Both the position numbers and the translations under genes were made by a program. The notes under the pieces were generated by a model. It was given only the letters and a program-made list of their open reading frames with translations, had not been told where the DNA came from and searched no databases. Positions 9,001-17,880 of a stretch of DNA of 43,985 bases are shown here, piece after piece (the first letter of the stretch is position 1; the number at the start of each line of letters is the position of its first letter). The DNA comes from CAYPLH01 sp964411505 (GTDB lineage: Bacteria; Bacillota; Clostridia; CAYPLH01; DUMO01): positions 1 through 43,985 of the forward strand of contig CAYPLH010000032.1 of the NCBI GenBank assembly GCA_964411505.1, given 5' to 3'.

Positions 9001-9526
9001 CTATAACATGGGTGTTATTGCAGCTCAGATTGCAGCTGACGGAAAGAGTGTAACTCTTACTTTGTCACGTGCTATGACTTCAGATGCGAACCTTAAAGTT
9101 GATAGTGATGTATATGCTATTGATCTTACAATTGCAGGTACCGGAACCAAGGATATAAATGGTCAAGCAATTGCAGTAGCTAATATATCAATTACAGACA
9201 AGATTAAGGCTACCATGAATGCACCTAAATTGAAGGGTAATTCGAAAAACTTAATTGCTATAACGTTTGACGAAGCTGTAACTCTTAAGAACGATGCACT
9301 CATCAATGGTCTGTTTACTCTAAAGGCTGGAGATACAACTTATGTTCCTACAGTTGATTACGATGTAACAGCAGGTGGCGGCGGATTTGAGATCTTGGTT
9401 AAGAAAGCAGATCTGACAGGTACTGAAGTAACAATTACTCTTACAAATCCTGATTACTTGGAGGATGGTAATGAAAATGGAGTAATTGCAGCAGCAGCTA
9501 AGACTCTTAAGATCACAACTAAGTAA
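6005..9526 (+). CDS. Major S-layer-type protein: SLH domains, Ala-rich helical region, Ig-like repeats
   Basis: An 1173-aa exported protein. The signal peptide is residues 1-27 (KKLMAVVVVVAMLATSLLTVGAAG). Three SLH-like motifs follow at about 33-80 (LYNMGLYLG with LNREQGVTMLVRMFG), 93-150 (SDWARKSMALAIKEGLVQG with RPDGTFGP) and 155-205 (degenerate). SLH motifs are known to bind pyruvylated secondary wall polymer. Residues about 228-430 are very Ala/Glu/Lys-rich and helical with no aromatic core, probably a rod. From about 435 to the end there are SbsA-like Ig-type repeats (VKIDNLKSLVITFTKALD; then DVTQPVLSNVEFVNNKKLKA and similar). The strong promoter, long leader, GAGGAGGAAA ribosome binding site and biased codon use suggest high expression. 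It is the first of three paralogs in tandem, each separately terminated. No enzyme domain was seen. Confidence 0.9.
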   Translation: MKNLKKLMAVVVVVAMLATSLLTVGAAGNQYVVEAQHLYNMGLYLGTSTTEFKPDLESALNREQGVTMLVRMFGREADANALSDAEVASILGAYSDAAKISDWARKSMALAIKEGLVQGRPDGTFGPADSLLGKDYATLILRALGYEVTSTSYHTAAADLVEKGGLTASMALAFNDKPLIRDDFVGITYAALNAKDNTGTSIIAALVQANVVSEDKAIAAGLYEDEKNLADAEKAVADLEAAVAKDLAVDANIKAAEGLVTSAKAAVAKADSSALEAKLAAAEATVAAARKAFNDKVSLEDAAEKAVVALEDAAGKDLEVEANLTAAEKAVAPAEAAVAAVKDTTVNAALAARITAVKAKVEAGKVYFNAKVAVDAYKAAPYTTLAEIEAAEALEAEANTAIAKVADADAKAALEADVAAQKALIVAAKVSISTVEVASVKIDNLKSLVITFTKALDKDTVKKDNIKIDGNTNYEFKLSSDKKSIAIELNTKVDQSDEVKITLKGLKDADGNKIADYEKKFVAVDVTQPVLSNVEFVNNKKLKAVFTEPVQMNSGGVYVTTDVSYAKVLIDDAINFAKFTPVPAENIVYIEFLNPISDGTHTITVSKVKDWAGFQMLATSFTFTSSTDDTAPVAVSVEVKANNKLEVVFNEDLDVANAGVGDWEIKQTGDPKNYAENATLVYKDKKATITFGNDEKFDVRATLGFTVKYRNIKDVFGNKNSAWTTLSSSYVDDTEKPYVVSYELVKKDGVNQINITFSKAINLDGHEAKFELFNNKDKLVQTGDSNMVKLNKDDNKVVEIKFSKIANVDVASYVVKIKAGVPDRSIRGNVMDKFQFGVTTVDTKAPTITSAVAEGAGDSRKFVIRFSEVMDSALINDLSNYFVGEGIVDKLASNIKDAAVSTSDYKVVTLKIPNCDDYNRIAFGLMKDAAGNNLTQATLGTPMVVAQDYDELTVKMGDLEAEATGKNTIVVKYTGDKKDKGYTFTAASAASFAVNNNGDYNMGVIAAQIAADGKSVTLTLSRAMTSDANLKVDSDVYAIDLTIAGTGTKDINGQAIAVANISITDKIKATMNAPKLKGNSKNLIAITFDEAVTLKNDALINGLFTLKAGDTTYVPTVDYDVTAGGGGFEILVKKADLTGTEVTITLTNPDYLEDGNENGVIAAAAKTLKITTK

Positions 9527-9543
9527 TAAAGCAATTAACAAAT

Positions 9544-9577
9544 AAAAAAGGTGGGCTTATTGCTCGCCTTTTTTTAT
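9544..9577 (+). terminator. Rho-independent terminator
   Basis: Stem AAAAAAGGTGGGC / GCTCGCCTTTTTT with a TTATT-type loop and a run of seven T. It terminates the first S-layer gene. Confidence 0.9.
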
Positions 9578-9580
9578 TTG

Positions 9581-9860
9581 TGGTATACTATATTTGCCAT
9601 ATTACTTGGCGGAGTAAGTTTTAAGAAGCGTGCCAGATGAATTTAATTTGATTTTGCTGAAAAATAAAGTATCCTAGTACTAAGAATTAATCTCAAGACA
9701 TACAAATAACAATGAGGCGTTTATATCAAAACTTTATGGTATATATATACGAACGTACCAGATACATCCATTGACATTTACTAGGCAAAGAAAATATAAT
9801 GAATATGACAAGTCAAGTGGAATATAGCATTAGAAGAACAAAATGGTATACATTTTGCCA
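9581..9860. repeat. Direct repeat TGGTATAC..ATTTTGCCA around an intergenic gap
   Basis: TGGTATACTATATTTGCCA at about 9581-9599 recurs as TGGTATACATTTTGCCA at about 9844-9860, just before the second S-layer gene's ribosome binding site. Nothing else was recognised in the 9578-9770 stretch. Confidence 0.5.
9771..9800 (+). promoter_or_regulatory. Promoter of second S-layer-like gene
   Basis: Perfect TTGACA (9771-9776), an 18-bp spacer and a perfect TATAAT (9795-9800), 86 nt before the ATG at 9887. No CACGTG element is present, unlike the first paralog. Confidence 0.8.
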
Positions 9861-9886
9861 ACTATTTCTACGGGGGAGAAATTTAA

Positions 9887-12727
9887 ATGAAGATTAAAAA
9901 ATTCAAAAGTGCATTACTGACTACTTTAATATTATTAATTATTGTTATGTCGACTGGTTTTGTACAAGCTGAGAATGTTCACAAGTACTATGATGAAGCA
10001 TTTAAATTATATACTTTAGGCTTGTACAAGGGCACAGTTGCCGAATACTTCCAACCTTCGTTAGGTGAAAAACTAAACAGGGAAGAAGCACTATCTATTC
10101 TTATTCAGTTCCTTAGGGATGAAAAAGAGATTGCTATAATGAGTAATCAACAAGTAAATAATGCACTGAATAATGTTTCAGATGGAAGTCAGATAGCTAC
10201 GTGGAACCGAAAATATGCAGCATACGCTTACTTAAATAATTTAATTGCGACTGATGAATCGGGTAAATTTTCTCCTAAAGAATCAATTACGGGTACTGAA
10301 TACTGTGCTTGGATATTAAAGGCACTTGGCTATGAAATAGATTTAAATGATAAATATGCTGCTGCAAAGCTGGTAGATATAGGTGGGTTATCTACTACTC
10401 AAATGCTTAAGGTGCATAACATAGAACTAATAAGAGATGATTTAGTTGGAATTACATTTAGTTCTTTGAATGCGTTTTATAAAGATGGTGAAACAGTTAT
10501 TGCAAAGCTTGTTAGAAGTGGAAAGGTTAGTGAGGAGAGGGCTTTATCTACAGGAGTTTATGTTAGGGAGAAATTAACTGAAACGCTTATGGAAATAGTT
10601 GAAAGAATAGAAAAATTAACAAATAGTGAGCTTAATACCTATGAAAACATAGAGGAAGTAGAGAAATTTATTAAAGAAGCAAAAGCTATATCTTTAAGGG
10701 TTGGAGAAAACGAGTTTGAAGTAAGAATAATATTAGCAGAAAATCGTTTAAAACAAACAAAAGAAATTTATAGTATAAAGCAGGAACTAGAATACAAATT
10801 AGATAGTTCTGTTAAAGTGCTTGAACAGCTTGCCCAAAACAAACTTGTGATTGAATATAATATAAAGGCTGTGGAAGACGCAATTAAGAATGCGAAAAAT
10901 GGTCTTAATGCAGCTAAAGAATACGGAGAATATGAAGACTTTGAAAAGAGGATTAATGAAGTTGAAAATGAAGTTAATGATATAAAAATACTTGCGTTGG
11001 CTGAAAAGTTAGTAAGTGACTTTCAAAACACACCAATAAGCAGTATCATACAAATTGAAGAAGCACTGGAAATCAAGCTAGAAGCAGAGGAAATTGTTAA
11101 CCAAATAAATAACATAGAGAAAAGAGAGCAATACATATCAAAAATCACAAAAAAGAGTAAACTGATTGAGGAAGCCATGGATTCATCAATTCCTGGAAAA
11201 GTAATAAGTGCAGATGCAACCAGCCTCAAGCAGCTTAATATAGTTTTTTCAAAACCAATTCTAGGGGAAACAATAGATGCTAGTACTTTTAATGTTTCTG
11301 AAGAGATTAATTTTAGAAGACTATCTGATGATGGTAGAAGTCTTACTTTGCTACTTTCAGAAAGATTACCTCAGAACAGCATTATTTACGTAACCATTGA
11401 CGGAATAAAAGACGTAAATGGTAATGTTATTGATGCATATGAGGCAGCAGTTATGGCGATGGATGTAACATCACCGAAGGTCGAGCAACTAGAATTTGTT
11501 CATAATAAGTTAATTAAACTTAAGTTTTCTGAGCCTTTTGACTTTATTAACAGTGGAGTATTCGAGATATCCAGACCTGAAACTCTTAAAGGGGCAGATT
11601 TTAAAATAGACGGAAAATATTTTTATGGTCGTTTTAATACAAATGAAGCAGAACAAATTCTTTCAATAGAACTGCTAAGTCCTCTGCAAGACGGAGAGCA
11701 TGTGCTCGAACTTAGCGGAATAAAAGATTGGGCAGGTTTTAAGTGCTTACCATATACAAAGAAGTTTATTTCACATACTGATGATACACCGCCAGAAGTT
11801 GTAAAGATGTTGGCAGAAGATACTGAAACCATAAACATTACTTTTAATGAGCCCGTAAGCCTATTGACAAGTAATGTTAGAGTAACAGAATTTGGTGGGA
11901 GGATAAAATCAATCTCAAAAGTTAATATTAATGGTGAAAATGTTGTAATAAAACTTGCAGAGCCTCTTAGTGTGGCATCACTCAATAGGTTTACGGTTAG
12001 AATTCAACACTTGCAGGATATTGTTGGTAATGTAAGGGATATTGATATTGATGGCAGAATTTCCGATGATAATGAAGCACCTAAGATTGAGAGTCATTTG
12101 GTAACTAACCATAATACTTTAAAAATTATTTTCGATAAAGCTGTTGATGTAAAAGATGTACTGCTTTTATTATATGATTTGGAAGGCAACGCTATAGCAA
12201 AAGAAAATGCGGGAATTTCAATCAGAGCACTTAATGAAAGTAACAATGAATATGAAGTGTTTATTCAGTATATAAGAGGGAAGAGACCTGCCCAGTATTC
12301 ACTGCAATTAAGCGGAATAGTTGATAAGTCTGTCCGGAAAAATGCATTTGCAGCAAAAAGAATCACCTTTACTTCAAACGATGAATACAAACCCATTATA
12401 ACCAAAGCATCAAAGATGCAAGATTCGGGTGGCATGAATGATATTATTGAAATAGTTTTTTCTGAAGCTATGGACACCTCAACGCTGAACAGTCTCTCAA
12501 GGTACATATTAAAAGGTATTGGAAGATCACAGCCTATGTCACTGGATGGTATTGAAGGAGCTAAAATTGTATCCATATCTGAAGATGGCAAAAGGGTGAT
12601 TTTGATTGCATCCCGTACCGGTCTTTACGGTTATGATCATGTTACAATACTAGGCGCTGTTGATGCCTATGGCAAGGCCCTTTATGGGACAGGATCCAAC
12701 ATGGGGGACTTTTATAAAATGGATTAG
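9887..12727 (+). CDS. S-layer-like protein, second paralog (shortened C-terminus)
   Basis: A 946-aa secreted paralog of the previous gene. The signal peptide is residues 1-28 (ending GFVQAEN). SLH-like motifs occupy about 33-210 (LYTLGLYKG with KLNREEALSILIQF; AAYAYLNNLIATDESGKFSP). A charged helical region covers about 225-435, rich in Glu/Lys/Ile rather than Ala. Ig-like SbsA-type repeats follow (LKQLNIVFSKPI; DVTSPKVEQLEFVHNKLIKLKF). It ends where the first paralog still has about two more repeats, so it is a shorter version and not a frameshifted one: the stop is followed at once by its own terminator. CGGGGGAGAAA upstream of the ATG at 9887 is a good ribosome binding site. Codon use is more AT-rich than in the first paralog, consistent with lower expression. 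Confidence 0.87.
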   Translation: MKIKKFKSALLTTLILLIIVMSTGFVQAENVHKYYDEAFKLYTLGLYKGTVAEYFQPSLGEKLNREEALSILIQFLRDEKEIAIMSNQQVNNALNNVSDGSQIATWNRKYAAYAYLNNLIATDESGKFSPKESITGTEYCAWILKALGYEIDLNDKYAAAKLVDIGGLSTTQMLKVHNIELIRDDLVGITFSSLNAFYKDGETVIAKLVRSGKVSEERALSTGVYVREKLTETLMEIVERIEKLTNSELNTYENIEEVEKFIKEAKAISLRVGENEFEVRIILAENRLKQTKEIYSIKQELEYKLDSSVKVLEQLAQNKLVIEYNIKAVEDAIKNAKNGLNAAKEYGEYEDFEKRINEVENEVNDIKILALAEKLVSDFQNTPISSIIQIEEALEIKLEAEEIVNQINNIEKREQYISKITKKSKLIEEAMDSSIPGKVISADATSLKQLNIVFSKPILGETIDASTFNVSEEINFRRLSDDGRSLTLLLSERLPQNSIIYVTIDGIKDVNGNVIDAYEAAVMAMDVTSPKVEQLEFVHNKLIKLKFSEPFDFINSGVFEISRPETLKGADFKIDGKYFYGRFNTNEAEQILSIELLSPLQDGEHVLELSGIKDWAGFKCLPYTKKFISHTDDTPPEVVKMLAEDTETINITFNEPVSLLTSNVRVTEFGGRIKSISKVNINGENVVIKLAEPLSVASLNRFTVRIQHLQDIVGNVRDIDIDGRISDDNEAPKIESHLVTNHNTLKIIFDKAVDVKDVLLLLYDLEGNAIAKENAGISIRALNESNNEYEVFIQYIRGKRPAQYSLQLSGIVDKSVRKNAFAAKRITFTSNDEYKPIITKASKMQDSGGMNDIIEIVFSEAMDTSTLNSLSRYILKGIGRSQPMSLDGIEGAKIVSISEDGKRVILIASRTGLYGYDHVTILGAVDAYGKALYGTGSNMGDFYKMD

Positions 12728-12768
12728 ACACACACTCTGATATCTGACTATATAGACGGCTCCTGCAT

Positions 12769-12799
12769 AAAAAGCCAAACCCAAGGGTTTGGCTTTTTT
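12769..12799 (+). terminator. Rho-independent terminator
   Basis: A 14-bp perfect stem (AAAAAGCCAAACCC with GGGTTTGGCTTTTT) around an AA loop, ending in six T. It terminates the second S-layer paralog. Confidence 0.95.
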
Positions 12800-12849
12800 C
12801 GACGTTATAACCGATATTTTATTTTATTATTACATTTACTTCTCAACAA

Positions 12850-12878
12850 TTGCTACACCCACGCTCCAGTGTTATAAT
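12850..12878 (+). promoter_or_regulatory. Promoter of third S-layer-like gene
   Basis: TTGCTA (12850-12855), a 17-bp spacer and a perfect TATAAT (12873-12878), 60 nt before the chosen ATG. It lies inside the upstream extension of the longest ORF, so that extension is not translated. Confidence 0.7.
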
Positions 12879-12938
12879 AAAAAGGTAAAAGGAAAATTAT
12901 TCTTTTTAAATTACAAAAGAGAAGATGGAGGTCATATT

Positions 12939-15900
12939 ATGTCTATAAAAAAATTAACAGCGACTATAATTGCAATTACTATGTTAATTTCTTTGGCTAT
13001 TCCCGTAGCGGCACAGCAAGAGTATACATACATGAAAGAAGCAAAAATACTATATGATGCTGGACTCTATAACGGAATATCCGCAACAGATTTTGAGCCA
13101 GACTTAGGGTCAGGATTGACACGAGAACAAGGTATTACCATGCTTATAAGAATAATGGGTTTGGAAAAGGATGCGCTCTTGTTGGAGGAAGCGGAGATTG
13201 CCAAGGTGCTAGAGCCGGTACCCGATGCACAGCAAATATCTGACTGGGCAAGAGCATACGTGGCTTATGGCATAAAAAACAACCTTATTGCAGGGCTGCC
13301 TGACGGATCTTTTAATCCAAAAGATGCGTTGCTTGGAAAAGCATATTGCACGCTTATATTAAGAGCAATGGGATATACTGTTGATGCCACACGCTATCAG
13401 ATAGCTGCAGCCGAGCTTTCTAAAATAGGTGGTTTGTCCATAGAGCAGACACTTTTATTTAATGATAAATCACTTATAAAGGATGATTTAATCGGAATTT
13501 CCTATAGCAGCCTGCAGGCAAAGTTTCCGGATGGGAAAACTATAATGTCAAAGCTTGTTGAAAATAGTATTGTTGATGAAGACTTTGCCATAGATATGGA
13601 TATTTATCCTGAAGGAAAAAAGGCAAGAGAAGAGGCTGAACGGCTAGCTAAAGAAAAAGAAGAGCAGGCCTTGAAGGAAAAAGCAATATTTGAAGAGGCC
13701 GAACTTGCTGTTATTGCATCAGAACAGGCGAAAATTGATACAATAGAGCTTATAAATAATGCAGAAGAATTAATTAAATTAGCGGAAGAAAAGATTAAGC
13801 TTGTTACAAATAATGCAGATAGAAGCATGCTGGAAACCAGGATTGCTTTAAAAAATTCCGCCATAGAGACAAAGAGAGATGAGCTTAAAAATTCAGAAGA
13901 AATGGCGTTAAAACAGGTAGCTGAGCTTGCAGTTGCGGCTTATGAAAATGCCACTATTTTGACATTGGAGCAGATAACTACAGCGGAGAGTTTGGAGAAG
14001 CTGGCCAGAGAAAAAGTTGGTCTAGTTCTCAATGATTTAGACAGAATTATGCTGGAGGCACGAATTACAGCAAAGAAAGCTGAAACTGAATCTACTAAAG
14101 CAAAGCTACAGGAAGTAGCGAACGCGAAAAAGCTATTGGATGACTATTTAAGCGCACCTTATGCAACATCTTCTGATGTAGCAGCAGCAGAAATTCTTGG
14201 TGTTTACGCACAAGAAGCTATTGGCAGACTAAATGATGAAGCAATAAAGACATCACTATTGGAGCAGTTGTCTGTTCATAAAGCAAAGATAATTGCAAAA
14301 AAAGAAGAGACTAAGGTTATTACTGTTAAGGATGTTACTTCTGACACATTAAAGGTAATTAAAATTACGTTTACTAAAGCTGTTAATAGTGACACAGTTA
14401 GCACTTCAACAGTAACTGCAAGTCACGCGATAGGTAGCAGAGTGCTTTCAGAGGATGGAATGACCCTAACTATTGACCTTTTGAATGCCGTTAATCAAAG
14501 TGATACAGTTAAGATAACACTAGATGGTATCAAGGATATAAATGGAATGCAGCTTGCAAAGTATGAGAAGTCTGTACTAATGGTTGACACAACATTACCA
14601 TCGGTATTAGGAGTGGAATATATAAACAGGAGCAGGATAAGATTTTTATTTAATGAACCTGTCAGCTACACAACAAACGGTATTTATAAAACTACAAGCA
14701 AAGAGACATTAAACGGAATAGTTGAGCTTAAGCTTGATGATATGTATGCTTTTGCCAAGTTTACTCCTGAAGATAATTATCTTATAGTTGACTTCATGAA
14801 TCTTCTTGATACAGGAGCGCATGAGGTCATATTGACAGGAGTAAGTGATTATGCCGGGTATAGAATACAACCGGTACGCTTAACTTTTAATGTGTTTATT
14901 GATAGTGTTCCTCCGGTAGCCGTATCAGTAGAAGCGCCAAATACTAGTATGGTAATAATCAAATTTGATGAAGAAATAACTATAAATGGCGACCCTTCGG
15001 TGAAAGTAAAGGAAATTGGAGGGACAGAATATGTTATCAATAAATCAAATATGATTGCAGACAAGACACAGCTTAAGATAAACTTAATCAGTCCATTGAG
15101 TGCAGCATCTCTTATTGGTTTTACAGCAACAGTATCAGATGTTGAGGACACTTCAGGAAATAAGTGTGAAGAGACTTCGCTTTCAGGAACTATAAAAGAT
15201 GATATTACTGCACCTGAAGTTGTGAGCTATAAAGTGTTGACAAATAATAATGTACAGCTGGTATTCAACAAGGATGTTGATGTATCCTATGCATCAGCTA
15301 TAATAATAGATTCAAGGGGTAACAGAACTCCACGAACAATTACTTTAGGCTCAGATGAGAATGTTGAGCATGATTATGTTGTTAATACAGGTCTTCAGAG
15401 TGCTAATATTGCCAATTACTTTGTGGAAATCGAAGGCATTGTTGATAAGTCAATCCGCAGGAATGCCATTGCAAAAATGACACTCCCGTTTATAACAAAT
15501 GATACTATACCACCAAGGATTGAGTTTGTTGTTCACAAACCTGATAATAAAATTGAAATAACTTTCTCAGAGCCTATGTCTGCTGAAACTGTTAACAATA
15601 TACAGGCATACTTTTTAAAGAATAGAAGTGAACTTATTTCACTTTTAGGAACAGATGCTAGAGTTTTCGGAATGAGCTCAGATTATACAAGAGTGACATT
15701 GCAGGTGCCAAAGAACATGGTTTATGATGCTATACTTATACTTGGTGCAAAAGACTCCAACGGAATAGTTCTCGAAGGACCGGGAGCGTCCCTTTCTTCG
15801 GCAATGCCTATAAGCAGCACGTATGATATGGTGACAGGTTCTGATCTTGTATATGAAATTATTGAACCTAGAAAGGTAAAAATGAGCTTTGGTAAGGATA

Positions 15901-16532
15901 TAAACGGGAACGATCTCAAACCGGGATATAGTTTCATATCAGCGGATGTATCTGCTTTTAAATTCTACCTGACAAACGGTGATAGTTATAATCCGGGGGT
16001 TATTGGAGCTTTAATTACAGATAATGGTCGGGCAATTGAGTTGATTACTTCCATCTCATTTAATACCGATGGCACAGTAAATATTACAAAGGATCAGAAA
16101 AGCGGAGTATATTTGAGCTTATCCAAAGGTGTAATGGATATGAACAGCAATGATGTAATTATTTCAGAAAAGAAGACTATTAATGATAAAATTAAAGCTA
16201 CGCAGTTAAGTGCAAGACTTGATGATTATTCATCAAGTAAGATAATACTTGCATTTAGCGAAAATATTAAGTGTGTATTTCCATCAGGCACAACCAATCC
16301 TGAAAGTATACTTGCAGCCGGAATCAAGATTACTAACATAAACTCGCAGCAGCTTATCCCGGTTGCAGAATATACTGTGGAGATAATTGGAAGTAGCATA
16401 GTGATTACAATGCCTTCTGCTAAAAAGGGAGATTTCTATGTAGAAATTGTAAGACCTGATTACATCACAGATTTTGCAGGTAATATTGTAGAAGTTCTTG
16501 ATTCAGTATTAGTTCGAAATGTGAACAATTAA
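12939..16532 (+). CDS. S-layer-like protein, third paralog
   Basis: A 1197-aa secreted paralog with the same plan as the first. The signal peptide is residues 1-25 (SIKKLTATIIAITMLISLAI then PVAAQQ). SLH-like motifs occupy about 30-205 (LYDAGLYNG with GLTREQGITMLIRIMG; PDGSFNPKDALLGKAYCTLIL). A Glu/Lys/Ala coiled or helical stalk covers about 225-445, and Ig-like repeats run to the C-terminus (SDTLKVIKITFTKAVNSD; DTTLPSVLGVEYI). The longest frame opens at 12789, but that start lies in the preceding terminator and upstream of the promoter. ATG 12939 has TGGAGG 7 nt upstream and starts a proper signal peptide, so I use it. The three paralogs probably arose by tandem duplication and may be alternative or minor cell-surface layers. 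Confidence 0.88.
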   Translation: MSIKKLTATIIAITMLISLAIPVAAQQEYTYMKEAKILYDAGLYNGISATDFEPDLGSGLTREQGITMLIRIMGLEKDALLLEEAEIAKVLEPVPDAQQISDWARAYVAYGIKNNLIAGLPDGSFNPKDALLGKAYCTLILRAMGYTVDATRYQIAAAELSKIGGLSIEQTLLFNDKSLIKDDLIGISYSSLQAKFPDGKTIMSKLVENSIVDEDFAIDMDIYPEGKKAREEAERLAKEKEEQALKEKAIFEEAELAVIASEQAKIDTIELINNAEELIKLAEEKIKLVTNNADRSMLETRIALKNSAIETKRDELKNSEEMALKQVAELAVAAYENATILTLEQITTAESLEKLAREKVGLVLNDLDRIMLEARITAKKAETESTKAKLQEVANAKKLLDDYLSAPYATSSDVAAAEILGVYAQEAIGRLNDEAIKTSLLEQLSVHKAKIIAKKEETKVITVKDVTSDTLKVIKITFTKAVNSDTVSTSTVTASHAIGSRVLSEDGMTLTIDLLNAVNQSDTVKITLDGIKDINGMQLAKYEKSVLMVDTTLPSVLGVEYINRSRIRFLFNEPVSYTTNGIYKTTSKETLNGIVELKLDDMYAFAKFTPEDNYLIVDFMNLLDTGAHEVILTGVSDYAGYRIQPVRLTFNVFIDSVPPVAVSVEAPNTSMVIIKFDEEITINGDPSVKVKEIGGTEYVINKSNMIADKTQLKINLISPLSAASLIGFTATVSDVEDTSGNKCEETSLSGTIKDDITAPEVVSYKVLTNNNVQLVFNKDVDVSYASAIIIDSRGNRTPRTITLGSDENVEHDYVVNTGLQSANIANYFVEIEGIVDKSIRRNAIAKMTLPFITNDTIPPRIEFVVHKPDNKIEITFSEPMSAETVNNIQAYFLKNRSELISLLGTDARVFGMSSDYTRVTLQVPKNMVYDAILILGAKDSNGIVLEGPGASLSSAMPISSTYDMVTGSDLVYEIIEPRKVKMSFGKDINGNDLKPGYSFISADVSAFKFYLTNGDSYNPGVIGALITDNGRAIELITSISFNTDGTVNITKDQKSGVYLSLSKGVMDMNSNDVIISEKKTINDKIKATQLSARLDDYSSSKIILAFSENIKCVFPSGTTNPESILAAGIKITNINSQQLIPVAEYTVEIIGSSIVITMPSAKKGDFYVEIVRPDYITDFAGNIVEVLDSVLVRNVNN

Positions 16533-16551
16533 GTGTGTAAAGGAAGTAAAG

Positions 16552-16586
16552 GAAGCAGGGGGAGAGTCCTCTTGCTTCTTTTTTTT
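16552..16586 (+). terminator. Rho-independent terminator
   Basis: Stem GAAGCA (16552-16557) / TGCTTC (16573-16578) with an inner GAGAG/CTCT pairing, followed by eight T. It terminates the third S-layer paralog. Confidence 0.85.
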
Positions 16587-16679
16587 CGCTTATTGGAAGC
16601 ATGGTTTTTCATAAATTCCACAAGTCTGCTTAAATCAAAACGAACATATAGGTTGAGGTCTACATTATGCTATGAATAT

Positions 16680-16775
16680 ATGGATTATAATCGATAAATC
16701 ATATTCTCAATTATTTTGGCAACTTTGGCAAGAGCTTTCTCTTTTTTTAGCAGCAGCTTTAGGTAAAGGTTGAAA
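16680..16775 (-). pseudogene. RelE/ParE toxin fragment
   Basis: The stretch CTTTGGCAAGAGCTTTCTCT is nearly identical to a segment of the intact RelE-like toxin gene at 17228-17521. On the minus strand, read with one frame change, it gives PKAAAKK then KKEKALAKVAKIIEN, against PAAKKYFKKIKEKALAK in the intact toxin. It has no start and includes a frameshift, so it is a decayed copy. It lies in the 16587-16879 gap, which otherwise holds only the promoter listed next. Confidence 0.5.
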
Positions 16776-16812
16776 GGAAGGTAAAATTTTAATTCTTAGT
16801 TCAAAAATGTTC

Positions 16813-16840
16813 TTTACTAATTATAGCTAGCATGTATAAT
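16813..16840 (+). promoter_or_regulatory. Promoter of RHH gene
   Basis: TTTACT (16813-16818), a 16-bp spacer and TATAAT (16835-16840). It is followed by repeated ATGTATA motifs (16832-16866) that could be an autoregulatory antitoxin site. Confidence 0.55.
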
Positions 16841-16879
16841 GATGATGTATACAAAATTATGTATAGATGAGGGGAAAAT

Positions 16880-17248
16880 ATGGAGCGAACACAGATTTAT
16901 CTTACAAAAGATCAAAAAGATAAACTTTCGGAGATGGCAAAACTTAAGGGGGAGACGCTGGCCCAGGTAATTAGAGAAGCTGTTGATACTTACTTTATCA
17001 GTACAAAAAAGGACTATGAAGACCATATTTTAAAGACTAGTGGTATATGGAAAGACCGAAATGACATTCCGAATGCAGTTGATTATGTTAATGATATCCG
17101 AGAAAAGATGAATTCTAGTTTGGTAATCCTAGAAACTAATCCAATGCATGGGAATCAAATCTCTATTCTTTTTTTATTGTGTATTAGACTTTTCCTTACC
17201 ACGAATTTTAGGAAATCCGGCGGGAAGTTATCGCAAATAGCGTTTTAA
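16880..17248 (+). pseudogene. RHH (CopG-like) antitoxin with aberrant tail; PIN-toxin remnant
   Basis: The first 75-78 residues (MERTQIYLTKDQKDKLSEMA, then REAVDTYF, then SGIWKDRNDI and AVDYVNDIREKM) match the ribbon-helix-helix antitoxins that usually precede VapC PIN-domain toxins. The frame then runs into SLVILETNPMHGN, which resembles the opening Asp-Thr-Asn beta-strand of a PIN domain (typically VILDTNV), and ends in an unrelated hydrophobic tail that overlaps the 3' end of the convergent toxin gene. This looks like a deletion that fused antitoxin and toxin start and removed the rest of the toxin. AGATGAGGGGAAAAT before ATG 16880 is a good ribosome binding site, so the RHH part may still be made. 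Confidence 0.65.
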
Positions 17249-17521
17249 CTCATTGTAAAAGTTTTCTCTTGTACCAGCCATGATTATAACAACCATTTCT
17301 CCATTTTCAAGGGTTGATATCCTGTATGCAAGTTCATAGTTGGTGCTATTATAGTATAAATTAAGGCAAAAAACTCCACTTAAATCACCGGTTTTAGCTA
17401 CTCCAATTTCCGGATTTTTCCTAATGGCTATGACTGCATCCTTGAAAGCTTTGGCAAGAGCTTTCTCTTTGATTTTCTTAAAATATTTCTTAGCTGCAGG
17501 TGTGTAAGTTACTGGTAGCAT
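17228..17521 (-). CDS. RelE/ParE-family toxin
   Basis: A 97-aa protein (MLPVTYTPAAKKYFKKIKEK, ending ENFYNELKRYLR) with the compact RelE/ParE fold pattern: two N-terminal helices, then strands FCLNLYYNSTNYELAYRI and MVVIIMAGTREN. Members cleave ribosome-bound mRNA (RelE) or poison gyrase (ParE). Which applies cannot be read here, though the YRI...AGTR layout is nearer RelE. It begins 2 nt after the antitoxin stop, so translation is coupled. Its 3' end overlaps the tail of the RHH remnant by about 20 nt on the other strand. Confidence 0.85.
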   Translation of the reverse strand: MLPVTYTPAAKKYFKKIKEKALAKAFKDAVIAIRKNPEIGVAKTGDLSGVFCLNLYYNSTNYELAYRISTLENGEMVVIIMAGTRENFYNELKRYLR

Positions 17522-17523
17522 AA

Positions 17524-17880
17524 TTACTTCTCCAACTCTTCATCCGAGCCAAAAATTTCATCTGTCTCATCTATATAATTTTTAGAAGAGCTTCTTGCCA
17601 ATAAATCCGCTTCCTCAATGAGTTTTTCAACAGCTGGGCGTATTTGCTGATTAATGCGCTTAAATTCGCTCAGTAACTTCTGACCAGAATATCCCTGGTT
17701 AATTAAATCAGCTAGTATTTCTTCTGCAAATGCGCTATCTTCATTTCTTGTTGGGGTTATTATAAGCATATTATTAGCATAGATACAGTCAACCTCATTA
17801 GAAAGCCCTAATTTTTCAAAATATTTCGATGGAATAGTTATCTGTCGCTTGGATGAAATGCGGATACGACGCTTTTCCAT
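17524..17880 (-). CDS. AbrB/SpoVT-type antitoxin
   Basis: A 118-aa antitoxin for the adjacent RelE-like toxin. Residues 1-45 (MEKRRIRISSKRQITIPSKY, then LGLSNEVDCIYANNMLIITP) form the swapped-hairpin AbrB/MazE DNA-binding domain. The acidic C-terminal half (EEADLLARSSSKN, then DETDEIFGSDEELEK) should wrap the toxin. The open frame extends to 17946, but ATG 17880 has AGGAG 8 nt upstream and begins exactly at the conserved domain, so I use it. It probably represses its own promoter through the palindrome at 17948-17978. Confidence 0.88.
   Translation of the reverse strand: MEKRRIRISSKRQITIPSKYFEKLGLSNEVDCIYANNMLIITPTRNEDSAFAEEILADLINQGYSGQKLLSEFKRINQQIRPAVEKLIEEADLLARSSSKNYIDETDEIFGSDEELEK

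Noticed and set aside
12789..12938. N-terminal extension of the third S-layer gene
   Set aside because: It starts inside the previous terminator and upstream of the promoter; ATG 12939 has a good ribosome binding site and signal peptide.
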